From positions 1-60,730 of the forward strand of contig NZ_JALGBX010000038.1 of assembly GCF_022808175.1 (NCBI RefSeq): a stretch of 60,730 nucleotides of DNA. The letters run 5' to 3'. This stretch comes from Streptomyces sp. AP-93. Its GTDB lineage: Bacteria > Actinomycetota > Actinomycetes > Streptomycetales > Streptomycetaceae. The translations under genes were made by a program, and so were the position numbers. Every line of letters begins with the position of its first letter. The first letter of the stretch is position 1. This document shows, in pieces, positions 49,365 to 57,129 of the stretch. The notes under the pieces are model-generated. The model was not told the origin of the DNA. It saw only the letters and a list, made by a program, of their open reading frames with translations, and did no database searches.

Positions 49365-49516
49365 TCAGACCGGTCACCCTGCCGATTCCCAAGATCCCCG
49401 ACAGCTACAGGCGCTGGAACACCCGGCCGCGGCCGGACCCGACCGCCTGGACAGCCTGCCCGCCCAGTTCCGGCCACATCGCCGATACCAGCGCCGAGGG
49501 CCTGGCGCTGTTCTGA
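49361..49516 (+). pseudogene. 51-aa frame containing copied 3' end of the endonuclease gene
   Basis: The last ~88 bases match 56712-56801 closely (both end in codons for EGLALF/DGLALF), but the reading frame differs over part of it. The N-terminal part (LPIPKIPDSYRRW) is unrelated. It looks like a duplicated gene tail attached to the XRE operon. Confidence 0.5.
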
Positions 49517-49533
49517 GTGGGTGGTAGTCCGGT

Positions 49534-51027
49534 TTAGGGGCAGTCGGGGAGCGGGTTGCCGTCGTTGTCGAGGGCTTGGTTGTCGCCCCAGTTTTTGAGG
49601 TAGTAGGCGGAGACCCAGCCTTGGCGGGCGCCGGTGTCGAGGTCGGTGAAGAGCCAGTAGTTGTTGACACCTTCAGGGCCGGTGACCTGGCCGCCGAGCT
49701 TTTTGCACCAGACGTAGTTTTTGCCGGCGCTCAGGGTGCCGACCTGGGCGGTGTCTTTGGAGGGGCCAGCGCGGCCGGGTCCGTCTTTGAAGGTGTCGAC
49801 CCAGTATTTGACGGGCTGCGGCGCGGGCGCGGGCGGGCGCGGCGGCTGGGGGCTGGGAGCCCGTGATGGGGCGGCGGGGGACTCGGCGGGGCTGCTCGCT
49901 GAGGGTGCGGGTGGGGTGCTGGGTCCGCTTCGCGGGGTGGGGGTGGTGGCCGGCGGCGTGGTGGGGTCCGGGGCGGGGAAGGTGGGTTCCGGCTGGACTG
50001 GGGTGGTTTCCGTCGGTGTCGGTGGGGCGGGGAGCGTGGCCTGCGCCTGGGGTGGGGGAGAGAGGGCGGGGGCCTTCGGGTCGGGCCAGATCAGTGCGGT
50101 CAGGGTGACGGCGACGGCACCGAGGACCACGGCCAGGACGGCTGTGCCCCGTGTGAAGACCGTTGGGGCCCGGCCGGTGCGGCTGTGCGAGCGCGGGGCC
50201 GCGGCTGACCGTGGCGCGGGCCCGAGGCCACTTGCTGGGAACCCGGGTCCCGCCCCCGCCGCTGTTCCTGCCGTGCCTGCAGCCTGTGACGTTGCCGGGC
50301 CCACCGCGTCTGCCGCGGGTATCGCCTCCTCGGATTTCGACGTGCCGGCCGCGGGCGCTGCCGGGACGGTGGGCGGGGTGTGCCAGCCGGTTCCGTCGCC
50401 GGGCGGGCGTCCGGTCCGGGAGGGGACTGCGTCTGCCGCGGCCGGGGTGGGGCCGGCAAGGCTCGGGGCCTGGGAGGTGGGCGGGGTGTCGGGTTCCCAG
50501 TCGCTGTCGAAGATGACTTCCACGTCGAGGATCGCGTCGAGGTCTGCTTCGCCGGTGTCCTGCATCCACTGGCGGAACCGTTCCGGTACGGCCAGGGTGT
50601 CCTCGCCTCTGATGGCCGGTGCGGTGGCTCCGGCCCGTATGACGACGGGCAGGTGCGGATCCACTTGGGGCAGGTAGTGGTTCCGGGCCCATCGGACGGC
50701 ACGTCGTACTTCCCTGGCCCGTTGCGCCCAGTGCTTGGTGTCGCACGTCTCGCCGCAGATGTTCAGGCAGTAGGCGGCGATCTCGGCGACCAGCCGGTCG
50801 TTGAGGATGGCTGGCGCCTGCCCGTTCAGGGCAGCGCCGATGGTACTGCGCCGGGAGAAGACGGTCCCGGACTCGGCCATCGTGGAAAGTGACGCCGGTC
50901 CCTTCCGCCCTTGCTTGGCTCCCGCCGCAGTCGCGCGGTCCTGGAGGTTCTTCAGGTCCTGGCCCAGGCAGGCGGCGAGCTGGTCGGCTCGCTGCCATGC
51001 CGGGGTGGTCTTGTCGTTGCCGGCCAC
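49534..51027 (-). CDS. Membrane-anchored protein with cytoplasmic head and external SH3b-like domain
   Basis: The product is 497 aa. The N-terminal ~180 residues are helical and cytoplasmic (possibly HTH: SRRSTIGAALNGQAPAILND), then a Pro/Ala-rich linker, one membrane helix at ~293-314 (GTAVLAVVLGAVAVTLTALI), a long external Pro/Thr-rich stalk, and a ~90-residue domain at ~407-497. That domain (YWVDTF, NYVWCKK, YWLFTDLDTG, GWVSAYYL, ending PDCP) recurs in the next two proteins. The GTG at 51027 has CAGGGGGA. It looks like a surface sensor or anchor partnered with the secreted proteins. Confidence 0.75.
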   Translation of the reverse strand: MAGNDKTTPAWQRADQLAACLGQDLKNLQDRATAAGAKQGRKGPASLSTMAESGTVFSRRSTIGAALNGQAPAILNDRLVAEIAAYCLNICGETCDTKHWAQRAREVRRAVRWARNHYLPQVDPHLPVVIRAGATAPAIRGEDTLAVPERFRQWMQDTGEADLDAILDVEVIFDSDWEPDTPPTSQAPSLAGPTPAAADAVPSRTGRPPGDGTGWHTPPTVPAAPAAGTSKSEEAIPAADAVGPATSQAAGTAGTAAGAGPGFPASGLGPAPRSAAAPRSHSRTGRAPTVFTRGTAVLAVVLGAVAVTLTALIWPDPKAPALSPPPQAQATLPAPPTPTETTPVQPEPTFPAPDPTTPPATTPTPRSGPSTPPAPSASSPAESPAAPSRAPSPQPPRPPAPAPQPVKYWVDTFKDGPGRAGPSKDTAQVGTLSAGKNYVWCKKLGGQVTGPEGVNNYWLFTDLDTGARQGWVSAYYLKNWGDNQALDNDGNPLPDCP

Positions 51028-51180
51028 AGTCCCCCTGCCCGTTGCTGTCCGGCGGATCATAACCACGGGCGCACGCGTGTTTGAGGGCCGGTCAGGGACG
51101 GGTGCCGCGGTGGGCGCAGGGTTTGCCCCAGGCCGTACCGCGGCACCGCTTCTGTCCCCCTGAAGGTCAGTCAGGTATTG

Positions 51181-52584
51181 CTACCAGCGGAAGGAGGACG
51201 GCCCCGGGTTGTCGGTCGAGGGGCCGTAGCCCTTGGCGCGGACAGCCGAGTAGTAGGTGTTCGCCCACTCCGGGCAGGTGCCCCCTGAGTGGCGTGCCAG
51301 GATCTCGGTCGAGCTGAGGTTGCGGCAGACACTCATCATGTCGTCCAGGAAGTTGTTGTCGACGCGCTCGCGGTTGCGGCCGCTCTCGTTGCCGTCGAGG
51401 GTGTCGCCGTCGGGTCCGTTGAGGCGGTTCTGCTTGCGGTAGTTGCGGTAGCCGAAGTCATGGCGCTCGCACGACGGGCCGAAGTCGTAGCCGTTGGGGC
51501 GGTCGCCCGTGGGGCTCGAGCACTGGTCGGACCCCCAGGTGAGCATCCGGTCGTAGGGCTTGTCCGCGCGCAGCTTCGCGAACTTGTCCGCAGGGGTGTC
51601 GTACAGGTAGTGGTCGGCGATCTTGCGCATTTTGCTGTTGTCGGTGGATACGTACCAGGTCTGATGGGCGTGCGCCGAGGCCGGCCGCAGGACGAGCGCC
51701 TTGCCAGATCCGTCACTGGTCCGCGAGACGGCCAGGTTCGGGCTGCCGGTGGGCACCAGCGTCACGGCGTCCCCGCGCCGCTGGAGGTAGAACCGCTGCT
51801 GCGCCGCCGAGGAGCACACGCCGAGCTCTATCGGAGCCCCGTCGCCGGTTGCGCCGGCCTGGACGCAGGTGCTGGTGTCCGGCGTGGAGGCCACGTGCAC
51901 GGGGTGCAGCTCGTAGGCGCAGCCCAGCGCGGCGTCCAGCGGGCCGACCAGGCGGAAGAACTGGTTGTTCTGAGCGCCGAGCTGGGAGGCGATCAAGGCC
52001 GATCCGGGCATGCTGCCCGCGTTGTACACGTCCATGACCTGCCGGGAGGTGAGGCTGCCGCCGCGGAACTGGAGCTCGTAGCCGGTGTAGTTCCCGCACG
52101 CGTTGACCGTCGCCAGCCGGTCGTTGTTGCCGCCGCCCCCTGTCGACGGCGAGGTGGGCGTGCTCGGGGTCGTGCCGGCGCAGTCCGGTATCTCGCGGCC
52201 GGTGTTGTCCTTCGCCTCGTCGTTGTTCCACTTCGAGAGCGCGAACGCAGAGACGAACTGGTCCTTCGACGGCGACCCGCTATCCAGGTCCGTTTTCAGC
52301 CAAAAATGGTTGAACTCGGATCCTTCGCGTACTTCGGGGCCGCGTACTTTGCAGAACACATAGTTCGTGCCGGCGTTCAGCGTGCCGGTCACCGCGCCCT
52401 GGCCCGGCGCCTTGTAGCCGGGCATCGCCTTGAAGGTATCGACCAGATACCGGGCCGGCCGCTCGTCCGCGGAAGCCGACGACGGGACCAGCTGGCCTCC
52501 GCCCACGACGCCCGCGACACCCAGGACGGCCATCAGGACCAGCACCACGCCGAACACCCGGCGCACTATTCGAGCTCCACCCAT
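51181..52584 (-). CDS. Secreted phospholipase A2 with SH3b-like and lectin domains
   Basis: The product is 467 aa. Signal peptide ~1-39; SH3b-like domain ~45-136 (YLVDTF, NYVFCK, FWLKTDLDSG, IPDC); a Gly-rich linker; a ricin-B-like lectin region ~165-312 with internal repeats (QNNQFFRL, AQQRFYL, AHQTWYV); then prokaryotic phospholipase A2 ~325-455. The catalytic signature CERHDFGYRNY gives His375-Asp376, with DQCSS upstream and paired cysteines. AGGAGG precedes the ATG. It probably binds a surface and hydrolyses phospholipids, acting as a toxin or scavenging enzyme. Confidence 0.82.
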   Translation of the reverse strand: MGGARIVRRVFGVVLVLMAVLGVAGVVGGGQLVPSSASADERPARYLVDTFKAMPGYKAPGQGAVTGTLNAGTNYVFCKVRGPEVREGSEFNHFWLKTDLDSGSPSKDQFVSAFALSKWNNDEAKDNTGREIPDCAGTTPSTPTSPSTGGGGNNDRLATVNACGNYTGYELQFRGGSLTSRQVMDVYNAGSMPGSALIASQLGAQNNQFFRLVGPLDAALGCAYELHPVHVASTPDTSTCVQAGATGDGAPIELGVCSSAAQQRFYLQRRGDAVTLVPTGSPNLAVSRTSDGSGKALVLRPASAHAHQTWYVSTDNSKMRKIADHYLYDTPADKFAKLRADKPYDRMLTWGSDQCSSPTGDRPNGYDFGPSCERHDFGYRNYRKQNRLNGPDGDTLDGNESGRNRERVDNNFLDDMMSVCRNLSSTEILARHSGGTCPEWANTYYSAVRAKGYGPSTDNPGPSSFRW

Positions 52585-52673
52585 TACCGGAACCTCCTGT
52601 GGATTGAGGCACCGTCAGTCCGGCGCCCCGCCCCTCCAGAAGACCACCGGACTCCCGGGGGAGGGGAGTCGTA

Positions 52674-52785
52674 ACTGTCCTGGCCTGCGACGACACCGCT
52701 CCGTGGACACTTCGCCCCCCTCGCGGCCGGTCGCGGACACTTCCAGGGCCACCGCGGACAGTTCGCACCCCTTCCGTGGATGTGG
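52674..52785. promoter_or_regulatory. Repeated GGACACTTC sites in divergent promoter
   Basis: GGACACTTC occurs twice and GGACAGTTC once between 52698 and 52770, all in one orientation at ~25-35 base spacing; a reverse CTGTCC lies at 52676. The gap separates the PLA2 gene from the protease gene. The same core returns near 53527 (reverse) upstream of the NlpC-like gene, which suggests one regulator for the module. Confidence 0.6.
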
Positions 52786-52848
52786 CCCACCCCATCCTGG
52801 ATCCGCGTTCCGCCGCATCCGGCGGCAGGGACCGGAAGGGAGACGAAC

Positions 52849-53682
52849 ATGAGGGCGCCACCCCATCAACCCGACCGCCCGCCTGGCCACTCGGCGTCCC
52901 GCCGCACACCCCGTCCGCCGGCCAGCCGCGTCTGTCTGCCGGTCGCCCACACCAGCCAGCGCAGGCCGCACTGGTGCGGGCCCGCGACCGCGCGCATGCT
53001 CCTTGAGGCCAGGCTCGGGCCGGACGCACCCGGCCAGGAACAACTGGCATGGATCGCCGAGAACGAGGGCGGCACCTGGCGCGGCGATCTCCAGCAGGTC
53101 CTCAACGACCACCTGGACACCGCCGGCTACCAAGTCCGCGAAGGCGCCGGCCGACTGGGCCCGGACCTCCGCGACGGCATCGACCACGGCTTCGCCCTCG
53201 CCCTCAACATCCGTTTCACCCTGTCCGGCCCCCACCTGGCGCCGTACACCGGCGGGCCCATCGCCCACTGGATCGCCGCAGTCGGATACGACGACACGAC
53301 CGGCGACGTCCTGGTCCTCGACCCCGCAGCGGGCAACCCCGGATTCGAAGACATCCCCCGCACCCCCTTCCCGCTCCCCCTCGGCCAGCTGGCCCCCTTC
53401 ACCCCCCGCTACCTCGCCCCCGCCCGCTCTGCCCCCGACCTTCCCGCCGCTCCTCTACCCACCACTGGCGGAGGCCCTGCTGGCCCCCGTCGCCTCCTAC
53501 CCCACCGTGATGACCAGCCAGGGCAACTGTCCGCGAAATCAACATCTGTGCAGCTCACAGCCGTGCGGACTGTCAGCTCCGAAGCCGTGGACAGCTTCCC
53601 CCTCCCCGCCGACCGCGGGTCCTGGTCCAGTGATCTCCACCACCCCCGCCCCCTCGTGGGGCGCCGACGAAGGGACCCGCGC
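52849..53682 (+). CDS. C39-like protease, without its own stop
   Basis: About 215 residues are C39-like: LPVAHTSQRRPHWCGPATAR with Cys43, GPIAHWIAAVGYDD with His140, VLVLDPAAG with Asp158. The ATG has GGAAGGGAG. There is no signal peptide, so it acts inside. The frame stays open through a non-conserved, operator-containing stretch (about 53440-53680) into the next gene. Either a stop or frameshift was lost, or the two are read as one ~580-aa fusion. The domain end is set by eye. Confidence 0.6.
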
Positions 53683-54588
53683 ATGCCCCGTCCGACCACC
53701 GGCCACCGGCCGCGCCGCCGCCTCTGGCGCATCACCACCACCGTTCTGGCCCTCGCCATGGCCGCCCTCGCCACCGCCGCGGGCGCCTTCGACCTCACTC
53801 TCAGCCCGGCCTCCGCCGCTTCCTCCACGGGCCAGCCGATCTCCCGCACGGAGGTACTGGCCCGCGCCGAGTCATGGATGAACCAGGGCCTCCAGTACAC
53901 GTACAACGGCGGCACCGCCCCCGACCCCGACGGCAAGGCCTACCGCCGGGACTGCTCCGGGTACGTGTCGATGGCCTGGCACCTGGACCGCAGCCGCGTC
54001 GTCTCCACCGACCCGGGCAACGCCCTGGTGGACCCCGCCGTCTCACACAAGATCGCCAAGGACGAACTAGCGCCCGGCGACGCGCTGGTCGCGTGGGACA
54101 CCCACGTACGCCTCTTCGACCACTGGATCGACGCCGCCCACACCCGCTACGTCGCCTACGACTTCGGCTCCACACCAGTCCGCCACCAGGAGTACAGCTG
54201 GAACGGCGCGTACGACTTCCAGAATCTCCTGGCCTACCGCTACAACAACATCACCGACGACGGCACGGTGCCTCCCACCTCCCCCGCGGCGGTGGCCCCG
54301 CAGCCGGTGAAGTTCTGGGTCGACACCTTCCAGACCGGTCCCGGCCGCGCCGGCCCCTCCCGGGACACAGCCCAGACCGGCGTACTGAACGCGGGCACCA
54401 ACTACGTGTGGTGCAAGAAGCAGGGCTCGACCGTGACCGACGCCACCGGAGCCACCAACCACTACTGGCTCTTCACCGACCTCGACTCCGGCGCCGCCCA
54501 AGGCTGGGTCTCCGCCTACTACCTCAGCCGCTGGGGCGACAACGAAGCCCGCGACAACAACGGCACCCAGATCCCCGACTGCCCGTGA
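53683..54588 (+). CDS. Secreted NlpC/P60-like hydrolase with SH3b-like domain
   Basis: The product is 301 aa. A twin-Arg-like basic start and hydrophobic stretch form a signal peptide (~1-46, ending SPASAAS). The catalytic domain has Cys91 in RRDCSGYVSMAW and His141 in WDTHVRLFDHW, the NlpC/P60 layout of peptidoglycan endopeptidases. Residues 210-301 are the shared SH3b-like domain (FWVDTF, NYVWCKK, HYWLFTDLDSG, GWVSAYYLSRWGDNEARDN, PDCP). AAGGGA precedes the ATG. It probably cuts wall peptides at sites chosen by the shared domain. Confidence 0.78.
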   Translation: MPRPTTGHRPRRRLWRITTTVLALAMAALATAAGAFDLTLSPASAASSTGQPISRTEVLARAESWMNQGLQYTYNGGTAPDPDGKAYRRDCSGYVSMAWHLDRSRVVSTDPGNALVDPAVSHKIAKDELAPGDALVAWDTHVRLFDHWIDAAHTRYVAYDFGSTPVRHQEYSWNGAYDFQNLLAYRYNNITDDGTVPPTSPAAVAPQPVKFWVDTFQTGPGRAGPSRDTAQTGVLNAGTNYVWCKKQGSTVTDATGATNHYWLFTDLDSGAAQGWVSAYYLSRWGDNEARDNNGTQIPDCP

Positions 54589-54598
54589 CCTTGCGATA

Positions 54599-54960
54599 TC
54601 ACCGCGCCCAGTCGAGCCCCATCTCGGCGAGCGCGCGAAGCTGGTCGGCGCCGAGCCGGTCGCGTCGGGCCTTCTGGTTGGCGATCCACACCCCGGTCCG
54701 GTGCTCTACGCCGTCGCGGAGCAGGTCCACGCCCGGGCAGACCGTACCCGTCCCGCTCCCGGTACTGCGCGAGGGCCCGCACGCCCGTCTGGAAGGCGAC
54801 CGGGCCCCGTCCGGACGTCGAGGTCGCGGGCGCCTTCGCCGTGGTCCTGCGGGCGCGTTCGGCCTTGACGCCGAGTTCGCCGAGCCGCTCGCGCTGTTCG
54901 TCGCCGAGCCCGTCCGAGTCCCGGCGTTGGGTGGCGAGCCAGTTCAACCGGCCGATGGGA
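54599..54960 (-). pseudogene. Helicase-associated domain fragment
   Basis: Reverse-strand translation gives EHRTGVWIANQKARRDRLGA through LDWAR, and in another frame WLATQRRDSDGLGDEQRERL and FQTGVRALAQYRERDGYGLP. Both match the C-terminus of the helicase at 57130. A frameshift joins them and the upstream part is replaced by the DUF6233 gene. Confidence 0.75.
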
Positions 54961-55396
54961 ATGAGGTGTCGGCCTTGCACTGGAGGCAGGGCACGGTGCG
55001 GGGTTGCTGGAGTGCGTCGAGGGCTTGGTCGAGGTTGATGGGGATGCCGTCGGGCTGGCAGCCGATGATGTGGACGAGGCGTGCTCCGGGGTGGCCGGGG
55101 CGGTGGGGCAGGTTCTGTATCGTCCAGGCCTGACGGGCCCCTCCGAGGCCTGCAGTGGCTGTGGGGCGGGTCGGTACGGTGCTGTAGTCGCCGCCTTCGA
55201 TGGGGCGGACATGGCTGGCGTCTAGCCATACGGTGTGTTCCACGGGCTCTTGGCGGCCGCTGATCCCGGCTGTCCAGATGGTGATGGCGACACGGTACTG
55301 CCAGCCGTCGGGTACGCGGCGTCGTTCATAGAGTGAGGCCCGAAGTTCCTGGCCGTCGGGCAGGATCACGACGACCCGGGCATTGCCTGCGGGCAT
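54944..55396 (-). CDS. DUF6233-like protein
   Basis: The product is 150 aa. An N-terminal beta domain (ARVVVILPDGQELRASLYER), the WLDASHVRPIEG block, and a C-terminal GARLVHIIGC...PCLQCKAD resemble Streptomyces DUF6233 proteins. AGGAGG precedes the ATG. Its 3' end overlaps the helicase fragment, so the last residues may be foreign. The function is unknown. Confidence 0.7.
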   Translation of the reverse strand: MPAGNARVVVILPDGQELRASLYERRRVPDGWQYRVAITIWTAGISGRQEPVEHTVWLDASHVRPIEGGDYSTVPTRPTATAGLGGARQAWTIQNLPHRPGHPGARLVHIIGCQPDGIPINLDQALDALQQPRTVPCLQCKADTSFPSAG

Positions 55397-55454
55397 CGAA
55401 TCCTCCTCACCCCTGGCCAGGATTCTATTCGGGGCCGGCCGTTAGCCTGTCGGT

Positions 55455-56801
55455 ATGGCGGATCTTGTCGTTCCGGGCCGCACGGGCGGCCTGATCACTC
55501 TGGGCGCTGCGGACGCTCTGTGGGCCGGCTTGACGGCCGGTAGCGCGGTGCCGACGGCTTCTGGGGCGTTCACCGGCTTTCCTGCAGATGCCCGGGCGGG
55601 GTACGTCCTGCTCGGCGGCCGGGTGGTGGCGACGGTACAGACCGGCGGCCGGTGGAGTGTTTCGGAGACCGAGGTGCGCCGGGCGGCCGCGGAACTGAAC
55701 GCGGTGGGGATGGACCGCCAGGACCTGCTCCGTATCGGCCCGTTCCGCCACGTGCAGCGGCAGGGACAGCACGAGGGAACACCGCTGCGATGGCGCCAGC
55801 GCATCGCCCAAGAACTGCAGGGGCTGGGCGGTCCCGAGTGGGCGGCACGGCGCGAAGGGGGCCAGCCGTTCCATCTGGCGGGGATCGACTGGCGGCGGAT
55901 ACTCGTGGAGCAGACCCGAGACCGCACAGCGCGGACGTGGTGGCTGCCGCGCGCCGTGGTCCAGCTGCTGGACGGAGCCGAGCACAGCGAAACACGGTGG
56001 CTGCAAGCCCAAGCAGCGCAGACCCGCCAGGCCAGTTCAGTCGTCCCCGGGCCGCCCTCCCAGCACCGGCAGGCCCGAGCCGCCGACAACCGACAGACGC
56101 CCAGCCCCGACTGCCCAACCACTCCACTGCGCCCGTACACCGGGGAGTTGGAAGGTCACCTGTACTCGGTGCTCAGCAGGAAGCCCGGCACCTCCGGCAA
56201 GGTGGCCGGGTGGACGTGTGCCGTCTGCCGCACCGCGCCCGCCGGCGTGCTCGACCACTGCCACGAACACGGCTACGTCCGCGCCCCGGTCTGCCAGTCC
56301 TGCAACATCCAAGAGCGCCCTGACCACCTCTACAGCAACGACATCCGCGTCGCCGACCGCTACACACGCCTCTTCGACACCGACACCCTCGAGTGGCTGC
56401 GCCACTGGCACCGCTGCCCCGGCTGCCGCGCCCGCACCACCCTGCCCCTGCCACACCTCGCCGCATGGACCGCCCACACAGCCTGCCGGCCCCTGCGCCC
56501 GACCCACCGCGGCTCCCGCGGGCGTGCACTCTGTGGTGTGCTGCGCGTGTCCTGGACGGGAAGCCAGAACACACCCCGCTCCTGCCTGCTCACCGTCACC
56601 GTCGACTTCTGCCCCTCCGGCGAGCACCGTGTCCTGGCACAAGTCCCCTACCGCGAAGCCGCCGAGCGGTTTGGCGCCTGGCTGGCCGAGGCCGCGCCCG
56701 ATGTGGCCGCCGCAGCCGGACCCGACCGCCTCGACGGCCTCCCCGCCCAGTCCCGGCCAGTCATCGCCGACACCAGCGGCGATGGCCTGGCGCTGTTCTG
56801 A
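55455..56801 (+). CDS. Endonuclease VII-like HNH nuclease
   Basis: The product is 448 aa. Residues 252-300 carry the endonuclease VII pattern: C255-x2-C258, D267-H-C-H270, C280-x2-C283-N284 (GVLDHCHEHGYVRAPVCQSC). T4 endonuclease VII resolves branched DNA. The N-terminal ~180 residues are unrecognised. A second cysteine cluster (HRCPGC) lies at ~318. The C-terminal tail (DGLALF) is copied at 49430. Close to the right telomere, a branch-resolving nuclease could act on telomere or replication intermediates. Confidence 0.75.
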   Translation: MADLVVPGRTGGLITLGAADALWAGLTAGSAVPTASGAFTGFPADARAGYVLLGGRVVATVQTGGRWSVSETEVRRAAAELNAVGMDRQDLLRIGPFRHVQRQGQHEGTPLRWRQRIAQELQGLGGPEWAARREGGQPFHLAGIDWRRILVEQTRDRTARTWWLPRAVVQLLDGAEHSETRWLQAQAAQTRQASSVVPGPPSQHRQARAADNRQTPSPDCPTTPLRPYTGELEGHLYSVLSRKPGTSGKVAGWTCAVCRTAPAGVLDHCHEHGYVRAPVCQSCNIQERPDHLYSNDIRVADRYTRLFDTDTLEWLRHWHRCPGCRARTTLPLPHLAAWTAHTACRPLRPTHRGSRGRALCGVLRVSWTGSQNTPRSCLLTVTVDFCPSGEHRVLAQVPYREAAERFGAWLAEAAPDVAAAAGPDRLDGLPAQSRPVIADTSGDGLALF

Positions 56802-57129
56802 GCACGACCTCCTGGGAGGATGCGAGCCCTACCGCGCCCAGTCGACGCCGAGTTCGGCGAGCGCATCATCCTCTACCTGCGGCTCGGCGGTGGCCTACCG
56901 CGTGACCGCTCGGGCCGGCCTCGTCCCCCACGTGTGCTGTGGGGGGCGGGGAACTGCTCGAACATGGCTCCAGCGGGTGGACGCCCGGCACCCGGCTGGT
57001 GGGGGCGGGTACCGGCTCCACCCGGATCGGGGGGAGAACCAGGGAGCCGGTACCCGAGGCGGGCCCTGTGGATGGGCCCGTAATCTCTATGAATACACGA
57101 AAAGGGCTGGTGTGGGTGTTCCGGGTGTT
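56802..57129. other. Junk region with third helicase-tail fragment
   Basis: Bases 56829-56862 match the 3' end of the helicase gene on the reverse strand (ACCGCGCCCAGTCGACGCCG). The rest has CACCCGG/CCGGGTG palindromes near 56980-57020 and no gene I can support. Confidence 0.5.
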
